From: Acholoe squamosa
Lineage: Eukaryota; Annelida; Polychaeta; Phyllodocida; Polynoidae
DNA length: 64,000 nucleotides
Direction of reading: 5' to 3'
Assembly (NCBI GenBank): GCA_949317995.1
Contig: OX439048.1
Span: 25,921,495 to 25,985,494, forward strand
Part shown: positions 12,300 to 24,420 of the stretch, piece after piece
How the letters are laid out: each line of letters begins with the position of its first letter
Position numbering within the stretch: position 1 is the first letter of the stretch
Position numbers and translations under genes: made by a program
The notes under the pieces: generated by a model
Database searches by the model: none
What the model saw: the letters and a program-made list of their open reading frames with translations, nothing else
Told to the model about the DNA's origin: nothing

Positions 12300-12870
12300 T
12301 CTGTCGCCATGATTGGTCATCAATGGTGACTCCTTTTTGAGTGATAACTCACTGCGTCATCTTTCGCCACTGTGTGTCAGTCTCACATGGCATGGCAATT
12401 TATCACAACAGTCGCAAACATGATCTGACTCACTGCGTGAGTATGTGCCACCCTTTGTCATCCCTCACAAAGCATGGTGACTTATCACCACCATTGCCAA
12501 CATGGATCTAACTCACTGCGTAAGTATGCGCCACTCCCAGTCAACTCTCACTCAGAATGGCAGCTTATCACCACCATCGCCAACATGGATCTCACGCACC
12601 CTGTCAATATGTGCCACTGTCTGTCAACTCTCACTCAGAATGGCGACTTTTCACCTGCATTGCCACATGGCTCTCACTCACTGCATGAGTTTGTGTTACT
12701 CCTAGTTTATCTTCTCTCAAAATGGCGACTTATCACCACCATTGCCAACATTGGTCTCACTCAATGCATGAATTTGTGTCACTCCAAGTCAATGCTCTCT
12801 GAGGATTGCATCATCTGTCACTCACTCTCACTCAAAATGGCAACTTATCACCACCATTGCCAAAGTTATT
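12300..12870. repeat. 83-bp tandem array
   Basis: The landmark ATCACCACCATTGCCAACAT recurs near 12484, 12567, 12648 (degenerate), 12733 and 12847, giving spacings of about 83, 81, 85 and 114 bp. Each unit also has CTCACTCANNATGGCNACTT and ACTCACTGCRTGAGT. The open plus-strand frame across it (12474-12872) reflects the repeat rather than a gene. Confidence 0.85.
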
Positions 12871-13147
12871 GAGACAGCACCACTGTTCAACATGTAGCCT
12901 ATCTAGGAAGTGTGGGCATGAAGTATAAGTCCCATACGTATCAAATGTACTTTGTTTCACACTGATTTCCATGTAATACTTCACAGTTGAATCAAACAAG
13001 ATTATATAGAGAAAATATCAATTGAATTAAGATAGAGGTATCTCTAAAATGAAAACAACTATCCATAAACACCTTTTCTCTGGTTACAGGAAAAATACAT
13101 AGGGAAATATTGATATGAACACCTTGTCAGTGGTTAGAGGGAAGATA

Positions 13148-13493
13148 CAGCGGCGTAGGAAAAGGGGGGGCCAGGGGGGCCTGGGCCCCCCCAATCAAGA
13201 AGGAGGTGGGGCCTGAGTATGTCTGGGCCCCCCCAATATTTTCCAAGAACTCATAAACAATGGAAAAGAAGCTAAAACTTTACATCTCAAATTAGATTAT
13301 TATGGTGATGTCATAGGGAAAATGGGGGTCTGAGCCTAAAGTCAGATCCAAAATTTACCAAAAATTACTTTTCTATATGAATTCTATATACGCATAATAA
13401 TAGATGCCATCACGCATCAACCGACAATTCAAGGTGGTTGCGATGGTGCCCTCGCCGGGCCCCCCCAATGAAGATTTACTTCCTACGCCTCTG
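13148..13493. mobile_element. hAT-like MITE nested in the 1.96-kb element
   Basis: CAGCGGCGTAGGAA at the left is inverted as TTCCTACGCCTCTG at the right. The direct repeat AGATA flanks it (13143-13147 and 13494-13498). GGGCCCCCCCAAT occurs three times inside. A CAGNGGCGTAGNNAG terminus is typical of hAT-type non-autonomous elements; the recognisable duplication is 5 bp rather than 8, so the assignment is tentative. It inserted after the outer element formed. Confidence 0.7.
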
Positions 13494-13594
13494 AGATACA
13501 TATGGCAATACTTCTGGCAAAACATAATTTGATCTGGCAGATGTGAGGCTGCATGATTACCAATGTCGATGATCATGAGCTTTTCATCTAACAA

Positions 13595-14170
13595 GGTGAG
13601 TGATCACCAGCGTCGCCATCACTGGTGAGTCTGAGTGATCACCACTCTCGCCATCCATGGTGAACCTGCGCTATGACATGGTGCACGTTTCATCTAGCGA
13701 GGTGAGTGATCAACCGTCTTGCCATCCCTGGTGAGTGAGAGTCATCACGATCCTCGCCAACCGTGGGGAACGTGCGCTATGGCATGGTGTGCATTTCATC
13801 TAGCGAGGTGAGTGATCACTCATGTCGCCATCCCTGGTGAGTGTGGGTGATCAAGATCCTCACCATCTGTGGTGAACCTGTGCTATCACGAGGTACGCGT
13901 TTCATCTAGCGAGGTGAGTGATCACCTGAGTGACCATCACCCGTGAGTGTGAGTGATCACGATCCTTGCCATCCGTGGTGAACGTGTGCTATGACGTGGT
14001 GTGGGTCTCATCTAGCGAAGTGAGTGATCACTCATGTCGCCATCCCTGGTGAGGATGAGTGATCACTCAAGTCGCCATCCCTGGTGAGGATGAGTGATCA
14101 CCATCCTCGCCATCTGAGGTGAGGCCATGTGATCACCATTGCTATTCCTGGTGATCTTGTGCTATAGCGA
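13595..14170. repeat. 106-bp tandem array
   Basis: GGTGAGTGATCA starts at 13595, 13701, 13807, 13913 and, with one change, 14019: an exact 106-bp period. Units contain GTCGCCATCCCTGGTGAG, CGCCATCCGTGGTGAAC and TTTCATCTAGCGA. On the opposite strand the left array shares short motifs (CGCCAT, GTGAGTGAGAG), suggesting distant common origin in inverted orientation. Confidence 0.9.
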
Positions 14171-14240
14171 CGTCGTGTTCCATCTAGCGACATGTGTGAG
14201 CCACACAGGTTGACGAGAAGTCGCCACAATTTGCTGGGAT

Positions 14241-15044
14241 TAAACTGGGTTGCAGGTGGTACACCCAAGAAGAGGGTTATATTTTTATTTAGTATATTCA
14301 ACTGAATTGTGCCATCCACTACAATAAGTCACACCATTCAGTACTGCCACCCACTGCCCCTTGCTTCCAATCAGAAAACTATAGAGCTTCTTACTCTATG
14401 GTACCGCATACCTGGTTTAGTCCCAATTGTACACCATCAGAACTGATGGAAGACCTCTTTATATTCCCTCAAAGCGATCGTGACCACAGGTTTTTATACT
14501 TTGTCCGGGCATTTTGATCCGACAGACTGGCATTAAAAAGTTGGCAACAATAAAAAAAAGCGAGCCTTATACATCATGTACTGGCTTCATAATTCACAAG
14601 AATGAAGAGGCTGTTCTGAATGCACGTCTATACGCCTCCTTCCCCACACGCCTCCCGATAACGCTTGAAGTTCAGGTAGTGGCCAATCAATGATAATCTA
14701 TACAATAAGTCCATTCTGGGGAGGGTGATACTACAAGTTCTGCTCCTGGTCCTGAGTCCAGTCCTGAGGCGGGATAACTTACACTCTGTTTACAAACATG
14801 ACCCACTCCCAGTCAGTTTTTATATTGAAACCATGCACTTTTGAGGACGGGTTACCATGGATGGGTTACAGAAGGATAGCCCTTTCAGGGCCGCATAGTG
14901 TGTTAATAATAGTCGTCCAAAAGCAGACTTAGAGAGTCTACTCGCCAGGTCTGCATTCATACAATGCACATGCGGACCCACATAAATCCAAAAAGACAGC
15001 AGGGTGCACCAAATCAATGGTGGGTGAACTGACAGCATAGTTCA
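14241..15044. other. non-coding, no gene recognised
   Basis: No repeat, exon or RNA structure recognised. Confidence 0.4.
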
Positions 15045-15145
15045 TGGTACATCGATGCATCATGCTTTATGGTCATCATGATGCATTAGTGAAGCAGGAT
15101 GCAGCATAGGTGCATCATGACGAAAGAACCTGGAGGCATCATGCA
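15045..15145. repeat. GCATCATG family copy, truncated
   Basis: Contains GATGCATCATG, ATCATGATGCATTAGTG, GGTGCATCATGACGA and GAGGCATCATGC in the same order as in fuller copies. Ends are eroded. Confidence 0.6.
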
Positions 15146-15752
15146 GACCTTCAGTGGTTACCGGGTCGGGGTGCTGGAGTTATGTAGCACTAACGCCCAC
15201 CAGGTCTCTCCTCACTGCCTTTGTGTGGCTGGTGTTGGAAAACATGGTTTTCCACTTCTGGTTTAAGCCTTTTTTCTTCTCCTATCCTGTATTTTTTCTC
15301 CTATGGTTTGGATTTCTCCTGGGGAGTCGAAAGCTATGAAGATTCATTGAGGCATACCACCTGCCTGCCCCCTCTTGGGAATTGGGGATGAATTGACTTT
15401 CTCTGAGGGCCAGTTCCCACTCCAAAATCTAATATCTAAATGGCCAGAAAATGTCCTTATCAGCTACAATTTGCAGTTATCGACCGATCTCCTGGTTGCT
15501 CGGGTGTGGGATTATCTGATGGAAACTGGCCTTAAGGGAATGACTTTGACGCTCAATGTACACCCTATTGGAGCATTACTGAGTTTTTCTTTTAAGTGTT
15601 GGCCATGAAAAAGGAGAATGAGGATAATATTGCAGAAATCAATGATAGGGAAAAAAGGATTTTTTTGTGGTTGTGATATACAAGGTAGGTCCTAGAGTCT
15701 GATTTCCCTTTCTATGAAGCAGCAGGTGTTCTCTACTCTTCTGCTGACACTT

Positions 15753-15766
15753 GTTACCATGGGAAC
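15753..15766. promoter_or_regulatory. RFX X-box, perfect to GTTNCCATGGNAAC
   Basis: GTTACCATGGGAAC matches all twelve fixed positions of the palindromic X-box bound by RFX factors, which control ciliary genes in animals. No ciliary gene start is visible nearby. Confidence 0.6.
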
Positions 15767-16230
15767 CAGGCAAGGTGTTAATGGATTTACCTTAACAGGT
15801 ACAGACCTATTATCAGGTCCCCCCTTCCACTCCACCCACCCTCACCCTGAATGTCTGTGCTCGGCCTAAGCGTTTTAAGTGTTGGTACACGCAGGCAGCT
15901 AGTCAGCCTAACCCTCACCCACAGGCGCGAGGGAAGATCGCCACCTGACATGATATCATGTGAACCGAGCATGTCAACTACCACTCACAAGGTTCATGAA
16001 AAAGAAACCCACCCCAACATAATGAAAGAAATGTCCTAAATGAAATTCCCAAACTGAGGAAAATTATTAAGGGGGGGATAACCACTTAAAAATGAATTGA
16101 AGAAACACATTTTTTTTTATGTCAAGGATTATGAATATTGGTTTCTTTCAAGACTTTTGGGATGGGCAGGGGGTGCCTCCAGGGTCGCTGTTTATTTTCA
16201 TGATTGTGGATAATTGCATGTCCTTATTTG

Positions 16231-16258
16231 CTGCTGCTGCTGTTGCTGCTGCTGGTGA
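16231..16258. repeat. CTG trinucleotide tract
   Basis: Interrupted (CTG)n followed by GTGATGATGGTAGTGATG. Not in a recognisable exon. Confidence 0.85.
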
Positions 16259-16869
16259 TGATGGTAGTGATGGGGATGGGAGGCTGCACTGGAGGTAGGG
16301 TGGGTGGTTCCCTCCAGTGTTAATTCCAGGATCCCATCTCCTGCGTTTTAGGTCTGCGCTTGTGATCTGCCTGTAATTACTCGTGTGGCCGTCAGCATTC
16401 TGCTCACACCAGGAACCAAAGGCCAGCTAAAAAGTTAGCAGACTTTCTATAGGGACATAGCGGGCTGACTGCGGCCCAGTGACGCATATATGTAATAGGC
16501 AGAAATGGAGGTTTTTTTCATGGCTTCTGCATATGATGCTATTAAACCTTGCCCTGCTTTAAACACAGAAGGCATGCTGGTAAATAGGTTGATGAGCATA
16601 CGGGAAAAGGTGTCTTAGAAAACAATATGCAAATTTTAATGTCTACCCACACAGGGTGACCAGCTATAGAGAGGTATAAGGAGCACATGTTAGATCATGC
16701 AGCATGGAAATCATGTCACAACCCCTGAGCGCCTTTCTTTGTTCATCCTTCTTATGTGATGGGATTGGGGTCAGTGCCATCTGAGACCCTGGAGAACACC
16801 GGAACCTCCTCCAGGGTGTCCCTTGTACCTTTGTGTAACATGGGCATCAGGCAAATCCAGTGACTAGAG

Positions 16870-16940
16870 GGTATTAGATGGAGGATACTACTTGTACCTA
16901 AAGGCTATTAGATGGGGGATACCATTTGTACCACCAACAC
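16870..16940. repeat. short imperfect duplication
   Basis: TATTAGATGGAGGATACTAC plus TTGTACC recurs as TATTAGATGGGGGATACCAT plus TTGTACC within 40 bp. Confidence 0.6.
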
Positions 16941-17299
16941 ACTGCTCTAGGCCGGGGTTCTGGGTTAATGCATTTCATAGCTTAGCCCATCACCATTCAA
17001 ACTGCCATGTGGGGAGTGGCACACGTCCCTTCCTTTAATTCTACACCCTCAGGAGTGACTCATTAACACGGCACTATAAGCTCACATTCAACCAGTCAAA
17101 CAGCAGTTCTAATCAAAATGAATAATTTCCCATTTGTGGGTCATTGAAAATTCTTTTCTACATTTGGAACCCATAGAACACCCACAATTCATCTTTATTT
17201 GCAATTGTTATTAGCACCCCTTGATGAGCTTAATTGGTAACAGTGGTTAGTGTGCCTGGGCTCTGGGAGTGATTCACGCATGAATGTGGAGATCTGTCA

Positions 17300-17800
17300 A
17301 TGTGAACTGCTCGCTGAGCTGCTCAAATAGCCTGTTGTTCTATGGAATAAGGCTGCTCAGCATTCCCCTGAGCTACTCAAATACTATGGAGTTACAATTT
17401 CAATAACAAATATATCATTCATCTTTTTGCTGATAAGATAGCAGAAGTTAACCCTAACAGGTTAGTTCTATTAACCGGGTTCATGCCATATACAATGGGG
17501 CTGGTAACTTCCTTTTGATTTCAGCCACATATGTATCACATATTTTGTACATGTAATGAGGTTTCAGGTATTCCTTTTGACATTCCTATCACGTCACTTC
17601 TCAATGTTTTACCTTAAATTAAGTTCTTTTGCTTGTATTATTAGTTAAACCCAGCAAATCCCATCTCTGACACAATACACGTCCCATTAATACTCTTCTA
17701 CCGTCCAAGTATAAATAATTCAGACAGGAGGACATTACAGGACAGAGGCTGATAATGAACAATTAGAGCAGCTCTGGTCTGGTGCATGAGCTGCTCACGG
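17300..17800. other. GAGCWGCTC-containing non-coding stretch
   Basis: GAGCTGCTC at 17316 and 17788 and GAGCAGCTC at 17766, with looser variants between. No gene recognised. Confidence 0.4.
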
Positions 17801-18279
17801 AACACCTGACCCACATTCACATATCCCTCATGGTGGGAATCCTCCTGCAGTTTACGATTTGCTCATCTCTGATGTGGGTAAGACATGGTTTCTTCACATT
17901 TCAGCTTGGAATAAATTGGGTTTTTTTGTACTGCAGTCACCTCTATGACCTTAGTTTCTTCGGTCCACGCACAGTTGGTACTTTTGGACAACTACCACGG
18001 ATTCCCACAGCGTCAGGGGGTACCACAGAAATATGCAAGATCAGCCACGGTCGCGACTCTGTGAGTGGGTGGAATACACGAAATTGACTTCTCAAAGTAA
18101 CAGGATACGAGATAGCATCTTCAGAACTAGCCCCTTTATGGATAGCGTGCACTTGTATACCAGCTTAGTTCCCATTCATTTCTCAAAGGTTGACAATACA
18201 TGGACCGGTAGGCCAGGGCCTCAACAAAATCCCCCTTTTGAGAGACCCTGGCTCCCAGCTCGAATCAACCATTCATGCC

Positions 18280-18680
18280 CTGTGTTCTGTCTCCCTGGCA
18301 CCTCACAAGAAGCCCTCACAGCGCCGGGGCCTCCCTACTGTTGGCCGGGCGCTGCCACTAGGCGCGGGGTTTGTCACGTTCCGACAATAAATCGGCAGCG
18401 CCCGACGCCGATCGAGGATTTGCGGCTTTCCGTATCCGGTCAATAGACCCCCTGCAGAGAGGCCCCAGCCTCGGTCTGGTGAGACGCAGCTTCGTTATCG
18501 GTTAGCCGCACCTGAGTCTTGCCGCCTCTCGCGAGAACCTCGCAGGTCTCATAAAACTGCTTCCGTATGGTTGACTGGTGTAGATGGATGACCTCTTTTT
18601 TAGTCACTTTGGGGCAAGGAGGCAAAGAATAGGGGCTACCATATATACGGGGGACCCCATTGGAGGGTGGCACGGACTGA
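18280..18680 (-). promoter_or_regulatory. CpG-rich stretch with weak candidate exon
   Basis: CpG dinucleotides are far denser around 18310-18540 than in flanking sequence. A reverse-strand frame of 77 codons (18440-18673) overlaps it, with a mixed polar composition in its second half (STIRKQFYETCEVLARGGK). A plus-strand frame of 137 codons also overlaps (18033-18446). Neither has a recognised domain, and only one could be real. This may be a 5' gene end or simply an under-methylated patch. Confidence 0.25.
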
Positions 18681-19328
18681 GTAGTATAGGAAAAGTCAGA
18701 TTTGCTGTAGGTGTCGCCTAAGGCCTTTTAGTATACTGGACTCTCTGTTTTTTGTAATTGTTACTAAGTCCTAATCCATAATGCCATAAGAGAGGGGGTT
18801 AGTTTTGTTACTAACACTACTAACACCTACCCTGTTATGTACGAAGGTAAGTATGGTATTCCCAAGGGCTACATGTAAGCATTGTTTCATATGTCTAACT
18901 GATAATTTGTATCGTCCTATCTACTGGACAACCGAGCCATGCCATCCCTGTCTTCCTAGAGATAAGATTTGCTGGGGAGATACTCACACCACTAGTCTAG
19001 TGGTATCCACGTCTTTATGATTTCTATATTGAATACTGATAACACTGGCCATCTGTAGGATGGTGGCAACTTGCTGTACATTTAGCAGCTTTAATAGGAT
19101 TCTAAAATCCTAACCCACTAGGCCTATAACAGGGGTCTCTTTCTACTAGGTCTGCTGCCACTAACACGCATGTAACAGCCACTGCCTTGTATACCCGCCT
19201 TCTATGAGCCTGTTACCCATGGTCAGTTTCCTCTATGGTCATTACCATTGTAATTTCCTTTCATTTCCTCCAGCCCCTACCTCCACCCTAACACCCCCTT
19301 CTTTAGCACCGTGGAGATTATCCTCAGC

Positions 19329-19539
19329 CATCTAAGGGCCAAATCAGACTTCAGGCATCAATTATCATGATGCACTAATGCAGTGCTGGTTGGTGTGCCA
19401 TAACGGACTGCATCAACTAGATCTGCATGAGGCTAGAATAGGAGCCCAAGCAAATACGACACACCAACGCTGCATTCAAGCATAATGATGACCAAAAGGC
19501 ATATTGCATATATAAAGTATGCTGCCCTTATAGGGTTAA
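19329..19539. repeat. GCATCATG family copy ending in TTAA
   Basis: Contains ATCATGATGCACTAATGCAG and CAACGCTGCATTCAAGCATAATGATGACC, and ends with CCCTTATAGGGTTAA. The left end is degenerate (CTAAGGGCC). Reverse frames across it are not genes. Confidence 0.65.
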
Positions 19540-19739
19540 GGGCCGTAAGACTGATGAGGCCTGTGAGGTGTGAGGGAGGGTCAGAGGTGCTGGAGGTTCT
19601 ATGTGTGTTTGGGGGGGGGGGATGGAGGGACAGGTCAATGTCTGAGCAGGCTACTGACACCAGGAGGTGGTTCTATTTCAGCCAGCAGGGACATGTCAAT
19701 AACCTGGAGGAGACAGCCTGGAGGTGGGTAGAAGGACCT

Positions 19740-22184
19740 TAGTAAGGGTCTGCTGGATGTGGTGTTGGGTATAGGTGTCCTATAGATCAATGCTTAATTC
19801 AGCCTGGACATTAATGCCTCCTGGCACATTATAATCTGTCTGGGTGGCCATAATCATCCAATGAACAGCATGCAGCATATTGTATAAAATGTAGGCCTTT
19901 GTAATATTATGCAGCAGTTATTAAACTGTTATCCTCCTGTATCTCCCTATTGTCCACTATATTACAGTAGCATCTACTAACTCCCTCTCCCTGTTTCATC
20001 CCCTCTTCACTATCAATTTTAGCTGGGTCATCATTCATTTTTCATCCCTCTTTTTATATTACCAACTCATCATATACAGCACAACCTCAATGGCCTGTCA
20101 GGCCTTAGGGCGCCTCCCCCTCCTGATGCACTAGATAGGCCCTGCCTGACAGTCATGCCGTGTGATAACCTAAGCCCCTGACCCCCCCCCCCTCCACCTT
20201 TCCTACCCCCCTACCACCAGTATTAACCCTTAGCCCTCTATAGCCATGGATCAATGACAATCTCCCACACCCATAGAGCTGGATTAGCTATTGTCCCTTA
20301 GGGCTAATCCTTATACCCTGCAGTAGGCGTGTGGCACAACAGGGTGGGTGGGTAGATGTGCTGACACTCATGGACAGGCTGGGTAGGCTACATGTAATGT
20401 ATCTATCATAGTGTCTATGTGTGAGTGGGGAGGGGTGTGTGGATACTGAGTTAAGGGGTGATATTGGATGGGGTTATATGAGAGTTGGGATGATATCACT
20501 CCCTACCTGACAGCGAGAGAGGAGAGGATGGACTGAATGGGTGGGTGGGGTGAGGATTGAGGGTTGGGTATGGTGGGATGGATATGGGGGTAGGTGGTAC
20601 CTAATCATCATTATCATGATACCTGGTTGTACAGAATGCCTCCAGGGTTATTAATGGTATTACCCCTTATTACGAAATGTCTAGGCCACTGGATGGGTTG
20701 TACAACATAAAAGGCTGCGTTGTACCATAGAAGAGCTATCCTCCTACTGTAACTTTGTAATACCTCCCTCATCAATCTATACCATGCCAAGGCTTTATCT
20801 TTGGTGAATAAACTATAACAACTTTGATCAATTTAGGTAAATTAATGATACAATCGAAGGGAAAATTACACATTACAGTGTAAAAATTCCTGATTTCTTT
20901 TTTTTTTTTTTTTTTTTTTTAGAAAATAACATCTATGCCATAAATTAATACACCATATATAATTAGTAGTATTCTACAGAGTTGGAATCGGCATCTCTTT
21001 TCAGGCTGCCACTAACTCTATGGCCATGTTCGAAATCTGACATGATCCGAGGATTGGTTTCACCCCACCTGTCTATACTTTCTAGCAGTTATTCAAATTA
21101 CCATCAGGCAGAACAGGTGTAAACCCAGTCCATTTGGCCCCTATCGCTCAATAAGCCACACAAAGCCTACTACTATTATAAAACCTGGCGATAGGCCTAG
21201 TGCACTTTGGGCGGTAGGGCAAGAGACATAGAGCTACGTCATGGGCGACGGTATATATGTCAGAAGTAGCACAGACATCAAAGGTATGTAATACTATCAC
21301 CATATGGCCCATGTGTGACGTCAGACTCACACTGACAGTAAAGCCCCGACATCATGGATCATCTACAAAAAACTCCCATGGGACTTGTCTCCATGACAAT
21401 GTGCAGGTAGCATCACCAGTCCCAGGGGGGTCGATAAGGAGAATGGAAGCAGGGGTGGCCTGGGATGGAGGGTGTGTGTTATCTTAATTAAACCTTGTGT
21501 AAAGTTAGATAGCCTGGTCTAACGTTACTAGACTGATCCGATATAGATTATGCCGGCGTCTGATGGCCAGATGCTAGGATCTAGAATGTGTTTGTGAAGG
21601 TTAGGTGAATGGGGCGGGGTGTAGTATGGGAGTGGCATGCAATTATTTTCCCACAGAATGAGGTTTGGTATGATTATATAGCAGCAGTGGGCTGTCAACT
21701 ATAGCGATACCTCCCCAGGTGGATAAAACCCGTATATTAAACCAATAATACAAGGTGGAGAGGATAAATACTACGACCACTGTGGTTAGCATACATATAG
21801 TACACAATAATTATTATGTCAGATCAGATCTGGATCGACAAGGCCTACCTAATAGGGCACCCCTGTCAACTCAGCAGTATGGACAGTCAATCAGAACTGG
21901 GGTGAATCTGCTCATTACAAAGAGTGACACAAATCAGATGGATGGATTACACACACTGGCACCCTGTGCTGTGTAGCTAGGGTATGTATAAAGCACACAG
22001 TGAGCTGCTCCCTGGAGCTGCTCCCCACCATTAAGGACTATTTGCAATCAGTCTCCAATCACGCCATGTCGCCATCTCTTCGTGTTGGCAGAATCAGGGT
22101 GTGTGAGTTGGGGTGGGGGTGGGGAGTTATTTAGAGCTTCCCACCACAACGTCACACCCTGGGTAAGGTACAGAATAGAGAGGA
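19740..22184. other. non-coding, simple-sequence patches
   Basis: A 23-base T run lies at 20898-20920. Two GAGCTGCTC palindromes lie at 22002 and 22015. Many CCCC and GGGTG-rich stretches occur between 20080 and 20600. No exon recognised. Confidence 0.4.
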
Positions 22185-22198
22185 ATAACCATGGCAAC
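22185..22198. promoter_or_regulatory. RFX X-box-like site
   Basis: ATAACCATGGCAAC; on the minus strand GTTGCCATGGTTAT, matching ten of twelve fixed X-box positions with one strong half-site. Confidence 0.4.
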
Positions 22199-22311
22199 AG
22201 AGAATGAAGTGCCTGTCATATTAGTGTTCTTCTTGAAGCCACTACAGCTAGTTTCATTATTGTTTTCATTGATATGCGATTTTAGGAAGTAGGCCTACTG
22301 ACAGCATACAC

Positions 22312-22657
22312 ATAGGGAGCCGAAGCAAGTACCGCGAGATTCAAAAATGGCGGAAATATAGCCTCGGGCCGTCACTCAGAAGTAGGTCACAGTGCTGAGA
22401 GATGGGGCAAAATTTTCTAAATATTTTGGTAGCCATACCCTTGAGATTTTCGGGACGGGTCTTCAGTATTCTATGAGTCAACAGCATGACTCCGTACATC
22501 TGACTCCATTTTGAAAATTGAAGAGGAGTTTTAGTGAAGTTTTGATGTAGGTTAAACCCCCTATCCCTTCAACACTGTGGCCTATTTACGGGTGGCACGG
22601 TTACGTCATAAAACGCCCCTGTTCGAGGCTAAAATCGTAGGTCCTTCGACTCCCTAT
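22312..22657. mobile_element. TA-flanked MITE
   Basis: ATAGGGAGCCGAAGCA at the left and TCCTTCGACTCCCTAT at the right form an inverted pair. If the element starts at GGGAGYCGAAG, TA lies directly outside both ends, as in Tc1/mariner-type insertion. No coding capacity. Superfamily uncertain. Confidence 0.55.
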
Positions 22658-22697
22658 ACAGCCTGATATGATTCTTTTTAGAATCCTTAGTCTTACC

Positions 22698-22745
22698 TGG
22701 TGGACAAAGGTTACTGATTTTCATAAAACTAGGCGTTTTGTCCAC
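22698..22745. repeat. short hairpin
   Basis: GGTGGACAAA and TTTGTCCACC face each other across roughly 30 bases. Function unknown. Confidence 0.5.
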
Positions 22746-23329
22746 CACATAAGATATACCTTTCTTATTTTCCTAAATTCTGAAAAAAATGGCGTAGTTT
22801 TTCGTCAGGTTTGTCAATACCGTGCTGTATTTAACAATGCTTAAGAATTTGATAAGTACTGTGCTAATATCCGAGACACACAGCTGCACTATGGCAAAAT
22901 GCCCATTTTCATACTACTACCCCCGTAGGTGTCTCAGACACTGCCTTGGCTGTACAAACAAGACCATTATACCCTTATATCTGCCACAGAGGTGTACACT
23001 CATAAAGAGTAGGAAATGTTCCAATTTGACCAAATTCATTGGAGAACTGATACATATTAATAGAAATCCCAGCGGTTGAACTGAAACCCCGTTCAATAGC
23101 AGAAAAGAAATACGATCTATAAATGCTGCATGTTTCTATGGTCAGTGGAGTCAGGCCAGGACTGGATTTCTATTAAAACCTGATCTCAGCTGGAGAACGA
23201 GTTACTCACTTCTCCCCTGATACGCTCCATTAGGCAACGATGGATGGCAGCCAGAGCTGCTAGGGCGTAGCGCCCTGTGCGTGCGGCACGGAAAGGTGGG
23301 GTGGGGAGAGGGAGAACCTATAAAGGCCA

Positions 23330-23490
23330 AATCGTGCATTAATGCATCATGCAAACCATAATGGGTTGATACACTTTCGAAGAGTCGGCATGATGCCCCA
23401 ATGCAGTGCAGTAGACTCGCCAGCACTGCATTGGCTCATCATGACGACCAAGGAAGATAAACATAGAGCCATCATGCGGCCCTTAACCCT
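23330..23490. repeat. GCATCATG family copy
   Basis: Contains ATTAATGCATCATGC, GGCATGATGCCCCAATGCAG, CCAGCACTGCATTGGCTCAT and GCCATCATGCGGCCCTTAA in family order, ending at a TTAACCC. The repeated core is itself near-palindromic. Confidence 0.7.
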
Positions 23491-24172
23491 TTCTATCCCT
23501 GTTTTTTTTTTCTCAAATACAGTGTTATAGTACTGCCTATATGCAGTAGAGGGAGTTAAAGGGTTAAAGGGTTAGAGATAGGAGAGGTAGTAAAGGGGTG
23601 GGTTGCTATCAGACTGACTGCCAGGCATCATCCAGTATGGATGAGGACTGATCAGGGAGTACCCACACTTAACCCCCACCTGGAGCTTCTCCCCTTCTCC
23701 TCCATCGTGTGAATGCCAAGGTGATCATGTAGGACTCCCATTGTCTTAAGGAAAGGATTTAATATCTCAATAATAGAAACTTTAAAATGGGTATTTATAG
23801 CTATGATGACGTGGCCTTCTATTAATTAAAAGGTCATGTATTTGGGTGACCTACCTGGAGTAATGGCTCTAACTAATTGCTCCACTAAATAATAAGTGTG
23901 GTGGCAGGTTTGCTCTTGTAGCATCCCTAGATGCGATGGGATTAGAAGAGCCAAGAGCTTAATACATTTAGACTCATTTCTATAAGTCTGGCCTATACTA
24001 CATTTAACCACTATAGTTGGAGAAAAGAAAAATGACAGCACCAGCTCTAAGCAGACTGAAGTTCAAGTGGTGTACTTGTTCAGGTCAGCTCCTTGTAACT
24101 GCATCTAAAGACACGGTTCATTTATATGGAAAGCAGAGGGCTGAAACTGTCAAGAATCGAAGGCATAACTAC

Positions 24173-24420
24173 TTAACCCTCCGAGGGTCACATGATGCCT
24201 CTAGCTTCATGTTCCCTGTAGTCAAGATGCACCTCAGCTCTACTCACCAGCACTGCATTGATGCATCAGGTCATAAGGTAGACTATTAAACCCATAGATT
24301 TGGCATGATGCATGAATGCAGCCTTGGCGGTTAGACTCACCAGGGCTGCTGCATCCAAGCATCATGACAACCAATGGTCACGATGCACTAAAGCACTAGG
24401 AGGCACGTAAAGAGTTTTAA
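24173..24420. mobile_element. GCATCATG family, TTAA-bounded copy
   Basis: Begins TTAACCCTCCGAGGGTCACA and ends AAAGAGTTTTAA, so TTAA stands at both borders of a 248-bp unit. Internal landmarks are CACCAGCACTGCATTGATGC, GGCATGATGCATGAATGCAG and CATCCAAGCATCATGACAAC. TTAA targets with a CCCT terminus are characteristic of piggyBac-type elements, so I infer a piggyBac-derived MITE; Kolobok also uses TTAA. Confidence 0.65.

Larger units (their letters stand above)
12280..14240. mobile_element. 1.96-kb element with TIRs and satellite arms
   Basis: ATCCCAGCAAATTGT at 12280-12294 is perfectly repeated inverted at 14226-14240. The left interior is an 83-bp tandem array, the right interior a 106-bp tandem array, and the middle holds a second small transposon. 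No transposase frame is present. The target duplication is unclear; at most AT/AT if the TIR begins at CCCAGC. Subterminal tandem repeats are common in some DNA transposon families, where they bind transposase, but I cannot assign a superfamily. Confidence 0.75.

Noticed and set aside
12474..12872. 132-codon plus frame
   Set aside because: Lies within the 83-bp tandem array; repetitive peptide with no domain.
24017..24289. SGQLLVTASKDTVHLYG resembles a WD-repeat strand
   Set aside because: One short resemblance only; the frame runs into a TTAA-family repeat.
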